The notes below the pieces were generated by a model. The model was given only the letters and a program-made list of their open reading frames with translations, ran no database searches and was not told the DNA's origin. DNA of 46,943 nucleotides from an uncultured Chitinophagaceae bacterium (GTDB taxonomy: Bacteria > Bacteroidota > Bacteroidia > Chitinophagales > Chitinophagaceae): positions 1 through 46,943 of the forward strand of contig CAISDV010000021.1 in NCBI GenBank assembly GCA_903884185.1, read 5' to 3'. Made by a program: the position numbers and the translations under genes. The number at the start of each line of letters is the position of its first letter. The stretch's first letter is position 1. Positions 42,223-46,943 of this stretch are shown here, one piece after another.

Positions 42223-42978
42223 TTGGAAACCCAAACCATTGATTTTAAATTGATTACGAAATCATTCTTTTTACTGCGGAAGCAAGTGATCCTGCCCGTG
42301 CTATTCATTATTGCCGGTAGCTCCTGCTTTGCGCAAAGGGAGATCTATCATTCTGATCATGATAATGAGGCTTATTATTTTGGCATTACGCTGGGTTATG
42401 CTTCCTCTTCTTTACATGCCACTAAATCAACCAGGTTCCTGCAGGATGACAGTGTAATGTCAGCACAGCCGGGAGCAAGCGGTGGAGTGATTTTAGGATT
42501 ATTGGCAACAGGTAGATTGACTGACCGTTTTCAAATAAGGGTAAATCCACAGTTGGTCATTGGTGGATCAAGGTATTTGAATTATACATTGGGCAGTACT
42601 GCGCTAGGTGAATCAGTTATCCAGCAAAAAATATTGCCTACCATCCTTCTTAGCCTTCCATTGCAGTTCAAATTCAACTCAGACCGTATTGATAATTTCC
42701 GGACGTATCTTTTGGCGGGAATCAAATATGATATTGATATTGCCAGTAACTCCACCGCCAGGAATGCAGAGGGCATGGTGAAATTGAAATCAGGCGATTT
42801 TGGGTTGGAGGGAGGCATTGGCTTTAATTTTTTCCTGCCTTTTGTGACCATTTCGCCCGAGATCAAATTCAGTTATGGGCTCAGCAATATTCACCAGCGC
42901 GATCCCAACCTTAAATATTCCAGTGTCTTCGACGTTATTCAGTCGCGCATGATCGTTTTCTCCCTTCATTTTGAATGA
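42223..42978 (+). CDS. porT: PorT-family type IX secretion protein
   Basis: This 251-residue outer-membrane beta-barrel protein has a signal sequence (ITKSFFLLRKQVILPVLFIIAGSSCFAQ) and barrel strands such as AYYFGITLGYASSSLHATKS, FQIRVNPQLVIGGSRYLNYT, and FVTISPEIKFSYGLSNIHQ. These, and the position after menG, identify PorT, a translocon component of the type IX system. The start is TTG: either 42223 or the in-frame TTG at 42250, which gives a tighter signal peptide. No ATG precedes the stretch in frame without a stop. Confidence 0.85.
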   Translation: METQTIDFKLITKSFFLLRKQVILPVLFIIAGSSCFAQREIYHSDHDNEAYYFGITLGYASSSLHATKSTRFLQDDSVMSAQPGASGGVILGLLATGRLTDRFQIRVNPQLVIGGSRYLNYTLGSTALGESVIQQKILPTILLSLPLQFKFNSDRIDNFRTYLLAGIKYDIDIASNSTARNAEGMVKLKSGDFGLEGGIGFNFFLPFVTISPEIKFSYGLSNIHQRDPNLKYSSVFDVIQSRMIVFSLHFE

Positions 42979-43040
42979 TCCTTTCAGTTAAGTCAACATC
43001 CAACCAAAACATTTCATAATCTTGCTGTACAAGAAGCAGC

Positions 43041-44381
43041 ATGAGTAATTATATTATAAAAGATACCTGCATCATCAGCGACTCGAAACGAGTGTATGGC
43101 GATGTTTTAATAAAAAATCAACGGATCGAAAAGATCGGAACTGATATTGGATCTGCAGGAGCAGTTACCGAGATCAATGGCAATGGGAAGATTTTATTGC
43201 CCGGGGTAATAGACGACCAGGTTCATTTTCGCGAACCCGGGCTTACACATAAAGCAACGATTCAGACAGAAGCGAAAGCAGCCGTAGCAGGAGGTGTTAC
43301 CAGTTTTATGGAAATGCCAAACACAATGCCCCCGGCCTTTACACAGGAATTGCTCGAAGACAAATATCAAATTGCAAAAAGAAATTCTCTCGCCAATTAT
43401 TCTTTTTTCATGGGCACTTCAAACGATAACCTGGAAGAAGTGTTGAAGACAAATAAAAAAAAGAAGGATATCTGCGGCATCAAAATATTCATGGGTTCTT
43501 CTACCGGAAATTTATTGGTGGATAATTCATTGGTGCTTGATAAAATTTTTGGCAGCGCTGAAGTGTTGATCGCTACACATTGTGAAGAAGAACGAATTAT
43601 AAAAGCCAATCTTGAAGCACTAAAAGTAACAAAGAAAATATTAGAACCTTCCGATCATCCCGTGATCAGGAATGAAGAAGCATGTTTTGAATCTTCTTTC
43701 AAAGCCATACAGTTTGCCAAGAAACATGGAACCCGCCTGCATATTCTGCATATCAGCACTGCAAAAGAATTGCAGTTGTTCAGTAATATGCTTCCGTTGA
43801 GAGAGAAGCAGATCACTGCAGAAGTGTGTGTGCACCATCTTCATTTTACAAGCGATGATTATCCACGGCTGGGAAATTTTATTAAATGCAATCCAGCCAT
43901 CAAAGCGCCGGAGAATCGTGATGCCATTTGGCAAGGCTTATTAGATGACCGATTAGATATTATTGCCACCGATCATGCGCCGCATACATTAGAAGAAAAA
44001 CAACAGCCTTATGAAAAAGCGCATGCCGGGTTACCACTTGTGCAGCATTCATTGTTGCTGATGTTGCACTATGTACAGCAGGGAAAATTAAGCCTGGAAA
44101 AGATGGTGGAGAAAATGAGTCATGCGCCGGCAGAGTGTTTCCGCATCAAAGAACGGGGTTATATCCGCGAAGGTTATTTTGCAGATTTGGTATTGGTTGA
44201 TATGGCGCAGCCATCAATGGTTACCAAACAAAATATCTTATACAAATGCGGCTGGAGCCCGCTGGAAGGATTCTCATTCCCGGCAACTGTAACACATACT
44301 TTTATAAATGGGCATCCCGTTTATGGAAATGGAGTGTTTGATGAATCTATGATGGGAATGCGGCTGGAGTTTGAGAGATAG
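43041..44381 (+). CDS. pyrC: Dihydroorotase
   Basis: This 446-residue amidohydrolase closes carbamoyl aspartate to dihydroorotate in pyrimidine synthesis. It has GVIDDQVHFREPGLTHKATIQTEAKAAVAGGVTSFMEMPNT, the carbamylated Lys in GIKIFMGSSTGN, LHILHISTAKE, and DHAPHTLEEK. The usual first metal motif HxH reads QxH here (Q60, H62), a variant that I know from Bacteroidota dihydroorotases. The remaining metal and substrate residues look intact. It stands between porT and the MutS-like gene. Confidence 0.92.
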   Translation: MSNYIIKDTCIISDSKRVYGDVLIKNQRIEKIGTDIGSAGAVTEINGNGKILLPGVIDDQVHFREPGLTHKATIQTEAKAAVAGGVTSFMEMPNTMPPAFTQELLEDKYQIAKRNSLANYSFFMGTSNDNLEEVLKTNKKKKDICGIKIFMGSSTGNLLVDNSLVLDKIFGSAEVLIATHCEEERIIKANLEALKVTKKILEPSDHPVIRNEEACFESSFKAIQFAKKHGTRLHILHISTAKELQLFSNMLPLREKQITAEVCVHHLHFTSDDYPRLGNFIKCNPAIKAPENRDAIWQGLLDDRLDIIATDHAPHTLEEKQQPYEKAHAGLPLVQHSLLLMLHYVQQGKLSLEKMVEKMSHAPAECFRIKERGYIREGYFADLVLVDMAQPSMVTKQNILYKCGWSPLEGFSFPATVTHTFINGHPVYGNGVFDESMMGMRLEFER

Positions 44382-44434
44382 AAAATTTCAAAACTCAGTA
44401 CCTTGTTTTTTATACCCTACCCCTTTCATTACAT

Positions 44435-45751
44435 ATGCAAGTAGATAAAACAACTTTACACGATCTGTCCATCTTCCACAGCGATGAAGACCTTTCTGTT
44501 TTTCATCATCTCAACTTTACCCAGACAACAGGTGGCAGGGCATATTTGCACAGGATACTGGCGAATCCCCTCAATTCTATCAGCGCTATTAATGACACAC
44601 AGGAAACAATCCGGCACCTGATGGCTGTCTCGGCCCAATGGCCCTTTACGCTTATTACAAATGGCGCTATCATGGTGATAGAGAAATTTTTTGAAACACC
44701 TGTGGATGCGTATCCTTCGCATCCCGGCCCTCTCAATAGCTTTACTTACAAACTTCTTCATAAACCTGATTTTTCTCTTACCCGGTATTCTGTGGAGCAT
44801 TTCTCCAGTTTTGTAAGAGGATTGGAAAAGATCACTGAATTGCTTGTTTCCACCAAAAGCAGGCAATTGCAAACCTGGAATGAAAAGATCAGTCTTTTAC
44901 TCCATAGGCCACAGGTACAGGAGGTATTGCAACGCGATAAAGAAAAAGACCTTACTGATTCAGAAATATTACAATTGGGTAGTTTCATTTATAACCAGTT
45001 CAAACGCCAGTCTTTGGAACTGATAGATATCTATGACAGCCTGGATGCATACCTCGCATTGGCGCTTGCGTGTAAAAAATATGATTTTAATTTTCCTGTG
45101 TTCGAGGAAAGCGGGCACCCGTTTATTGAAACAAAAAATTTGTATCATTTATTACTGCCGGTTCCTGTTGCTTATAACGAAGACCTAAACCGGGAGAAAA
45201 ATTTCTTATTTCTCACCGGCGCCAACATGGCTGGCAAGAGCACTTTCATTAAAGCCATGGGGCTTTCGGTTTACCTGGCACATATTGGCATGGCCGTTCC
45301 TGGAGAGCAGATGCGCTTAAGTTTGTTTGATGGAATCCTCAGCAACATCAACGTGGTTGACAATATTGCAAAAGGTGAAAGTTATTTTTTTAATGAGGTA
45401 CAACGTATTAAGAATACCATTGAAAAGATCAGTGATGGAAAAAAATGGCTGATCCTGATCGATGAATTATTTAAAGGCACAAATGTGCAGGATGCCATGA
45501 AATGCAGCACTGCCGTGATCGAAGGCCTTCGTAAAATGCAAAACGCTTTATTTCTTCTTTCCACGCATTTATATGAGATCGGCGATGGACTGCGAAAATT
45601 TCCGAACATCAGCTTCAGATACTTTGAAACAACTGTTGAAGGCGACCAGCTCATTTTCAGCTACCAGCTTAAGGAAGGTATTAGCAACGACAGGCTAGGT
45701 TATCTCATTCTGAAAAAAGAAGGTGTAGTTGAGATGCTCGAAAAGTTGTGA
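44435..45751 (+). CDS. MutS-like ATPase without the mismatch-binding domain
   Basis: This 438-residue protein has the MutS core and ATPase domains only. The Walker A motif is FLTGANMAGKSTFIKAMGLSVYLAHIGM, and Walker B with the signature is LILIDELFKGTNVQDAMKCSTAVIEGL, followed by FLLSTHLYEIGDGL. It lacks the mismatch-recognition N-terminal domain and the Smr nuclease tail of MutS2. Proteins of this short group are widespread in Bacteroidota with no established role. The length is usual for them. Confidence 0.85.
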   Translation: MQVDKTTLHDLSIFHSDEDLSVFHHLNFTQTTGGRAYLHRILANPLNSISAINDTQETIRHLMAVSAQWPFTLITNGAIMVIEKFFETPVDAYPSHPGPLNSFTYKLLHKPDFSLTRYSVEHFSSFVRGLEKITELLVSTKSRQLQTWNEKISLLLHRPQVQEVLQRDKEKDLTDSEILQLGSFIYNQFKRQSLELIDIYDSLDAYLALALACKKYDFNFPVFEESGHPFIETKNLYHLLLPVPVAYNEDLNREKNFLFLTGANMAGKSTFIKAMGLSVYLAHIGMAVPGEQMRLSLFDGILSNINVVDNIAKGESYFFNEVQRIKNTIEKISDGKKWLILIDELFKGTNVQDAMKCSTAVIEGLRKMQNALFLLSTHLYEIGDGLRKFPNISFRYFETTVEGDQLIFSYQLKEGISNDRLGYLILKKEGVVEMLEKL

Positions 45752-45943
45752 TCTCAAACACTATCCAACTATTTGCAGGCAATAAGCTATCTTGTCGCTT
45801 CTTAATGAATCCTTAGTGCGCAGAATTCACTGCGTATATCTCCTCTTAGAATTTATCTCTCATTGAAATGGTACAATGCCTGTCAACACAACTGTGTTAC
45901 TATAGCATGATGTCATAAAGAAAAGGAAATTAAAAAAACAGAT

Positions 45944-46808
45944 ATGCTCGTAAAAACCTTTGGGAGTGCGGTTCATGGCGTGGAAGCCATTCAGATCACA
46001 ATAGAAGTAAACATCAGTGGCAGCGACCTGAAATATTATATTGTTGGGCTGCCCGATAATGCCGTGAAAGAAAGTATGCAGCGCATCGAAAGTTCTATCA
46101 AGACAAATGAGTATTCTATGCCACGCACTAAAATTGTTGTGAATATGGCGCCGGCAGACATTAAAAAAAAGTGGTTCCGCTTTCGATCTGCCCATAGCTC
46201 TCGGCATATTGGGCGCTTCAGAACAATTGGGTGACGCCGACAGGCTGAAGGATTATGTGATGATGGGTGAGCTTGGGCTGGATGGGAGCATACAACCTAT
46301 TCGCGGCGCCTTACCCATCGCTATCCAGGCCAGGCGTGAACGTTTCAAAGGATTGATCGTTCCCGAAGTCAATGCAAGAGAAGCCGGAATGGTAAATAAT
46401 TTATTGGTGTATGGCGTGAAGCATTTGAATGATGTGGTAGAATTTTTTAAAGATGAGAATTCATTGCAGCCATTACAGGTAAATACCCGCGAAGAATTTT
46501 TAGGTAATCAATATGAATTTGAATTTGATTTTAGCGATGTAAAAGGGCAGGAAAATATTAAACGTGCGCTTGAGATCGCAGCAGCAGGCGGGCACAATGC
46601 TATTTTAATAGGTCCTCCCGGCGCCGGTAAAACCATGCTGGCAAAGCGTTTGCCAACAATACTTCCACCGTTGAGTTTACAGGAAGCATTGGAAACAACC
46701 AAGATACATAGTGTGGCAGGTAAGCTTCCGGAGAATGCTTCTTTGATTTCAAAACGGCCATTCCGTTCCCCGCATCATACTATTTCAGATGTACTAATAT
46801 TAAAGTAA
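45944..46808 (+). pseudogene. comM: comM/yifB Mg-chelatase-like gene, frameshifted and cut off
   Basis: The product is the YifB/ComM family ATPase; ComM is a helicase that promotes branch migration during natural transformation. The first frame (45944 to 46234) gives MLVKTFGSAVHGVEAIQITIEVNISGSDLKYYIVGLPDNAVKESMQRI and PRTKIVVNMAPADI, then goes off frame at the A8 run (46163-46170). The next frame (overlapping from about 46171) continues with SAFDLPIALGILGASEQLGD, the ATPase Walker A IGPPGAGKTMLAKRLP and FRSPHHTISDV. After that it turns into LILK and stops. The rest, with Walker B and the C-terminal domain, is missing. Confidence 0.9.
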
Positions 46809-46943
46809 AAGTCTTACATTTATAGAAAGATATATCTATGAAAGTAGGCATTTACGCAAGAGTATCCACCTTAAAACAAGCAGAAAAAGGTATCTCAATT
46901 GACGACCAAATTAGGAGGGGGATTGACTTTTGTAATAAAAATA
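46791..46943 (+). mobile_element. Left end of a serine-recombinase element integrated in comM (continues past the window)
   Basis: The conserved comM sequence ends at about 46790. The following DNA is more AT-rich and carries the start of a serine recombinase gene at 46838 reading inward. This is the usual layout of an integrated element, with the attachment junction and the integrase at one end. The other end and the cargo are not in this window, so its size and class are unknown. Confidence 0.72.
46838..46943 (+). CDS. Serine recombinase (resolvase/invertase family), N-terminal part
   Basis: The first 35 codons are in the window and the gene continues past its end. MKVGIYARVSTLKQ carries the catalytic serine (S10), and EKGISIDDQIRRG is the next conserved segment, as in resolvases and large serine integrases. 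The YARVST-x-x-Q-x-x-x-G-x-S-x-x-x-Q pattern favours a large serine integrase over a small resolvase, but the missing part is needed to be sure. A TACATTTA box at 46815-46822 may be its promoter. Its start lies 29 bases after the truncated comM stop. Confidence 0.85.
   Translation, partial: MKVGIYARVSTLKQAEKGISIDDQIRRGIDFCNKN

Noticed and set aside
46163-46170. Programmed frameshift in comM
   Set aside because: The gene is also truncated downstream, so decay or a homopolymer error is a simpler reading. No stimulatory structure was seen.

Overview
The window is a piece of bacterial chromosome from the phylum Bacteroidota, most likely the family Chitinophagaceae. Several things point there. 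It has PorP/SprF and PorT proteins of the type IX secretion and gliding system, and porT sits next to menG/ubiE. It has a short primary sigma factor without region 1.1, a moxR-DUF58-BatD-like-BatA operon, BshA for bacillithiol, and a Bacteroidota-type dihydroorotase. Promoter-like boxes read TANNTTTG or TANNTTCG instead of the enterobacterial -10. Intergenic gaps hold short degenerate repeats. No rRNA, tRNA or CRISPR array was found.

Layout. Positions 1-6,050 hold a mostly minus-strand information-processing block: dinB, rimM, rpsP, ffh and the primary sigma gene, then a START-like protein and an uncharacterised protein. Positions 6,070-14,481 hold a plus-strand run: an LptF/LptG-family permease, an exported Mn-type superoxide dismutase, an OsmC protein, a cation efflux pump, an M20 dipeptidase, an NHL-repeat lipoprotein, a GNAT acetyltransferase, an S4 RNA-binding protein, a TonB-C protein and trmD. 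Positions 14,478-20,588 hold a LolA-like protein, adenine deaminase, anhydromuramic acid kinase, uracil phosphoribosyltransferase and PorP. From 20,589 to 21,281 there is no gene, but there is a decayed insertion element and stacked palindromes. Positions 21,282-36,117 are mixed metabolism: M1 and M28 peptidases, Mpg glycosylase, an EI24 membrane protein, an RsmI-like methyltransferase, BshA, a YtxH/holin-like cassette, an AI-2E family transporter, a methanethiol methyltransferase, a class III aminotransferase, gamma carbonic anhydrase and RsgA. Positions 36,168-41,215 hold a lipoprotein gene and the Bat operon. Positions 41,347-45,751 hold menG, porT, pyrC and a MutS-like ATPase.

The right edge is the most unusual place. 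A comM/yifB (Mg-chelatase-like) gene carries a one-base frameshift in an A8 run. It is then cut off inside its conserved FRSPHHTISDV segment. Thirty bases after the truncated reading frame, a serine recombinase gene starts and runs out of the window. I read this as one end of an integrated element that used comM as its target; its cargo lies outside the window.

A second theme is how tightly genes are packed at their 3' ends. Seven convergent pairs have stop codons that overlap or lie within 7 bases. One intrinsic terminator is written into the coding end of trmD. Several stop codons lie inside or at the edge of degenerate dispersed repeats. All functions are assigned by reading motifs; no database search was run.
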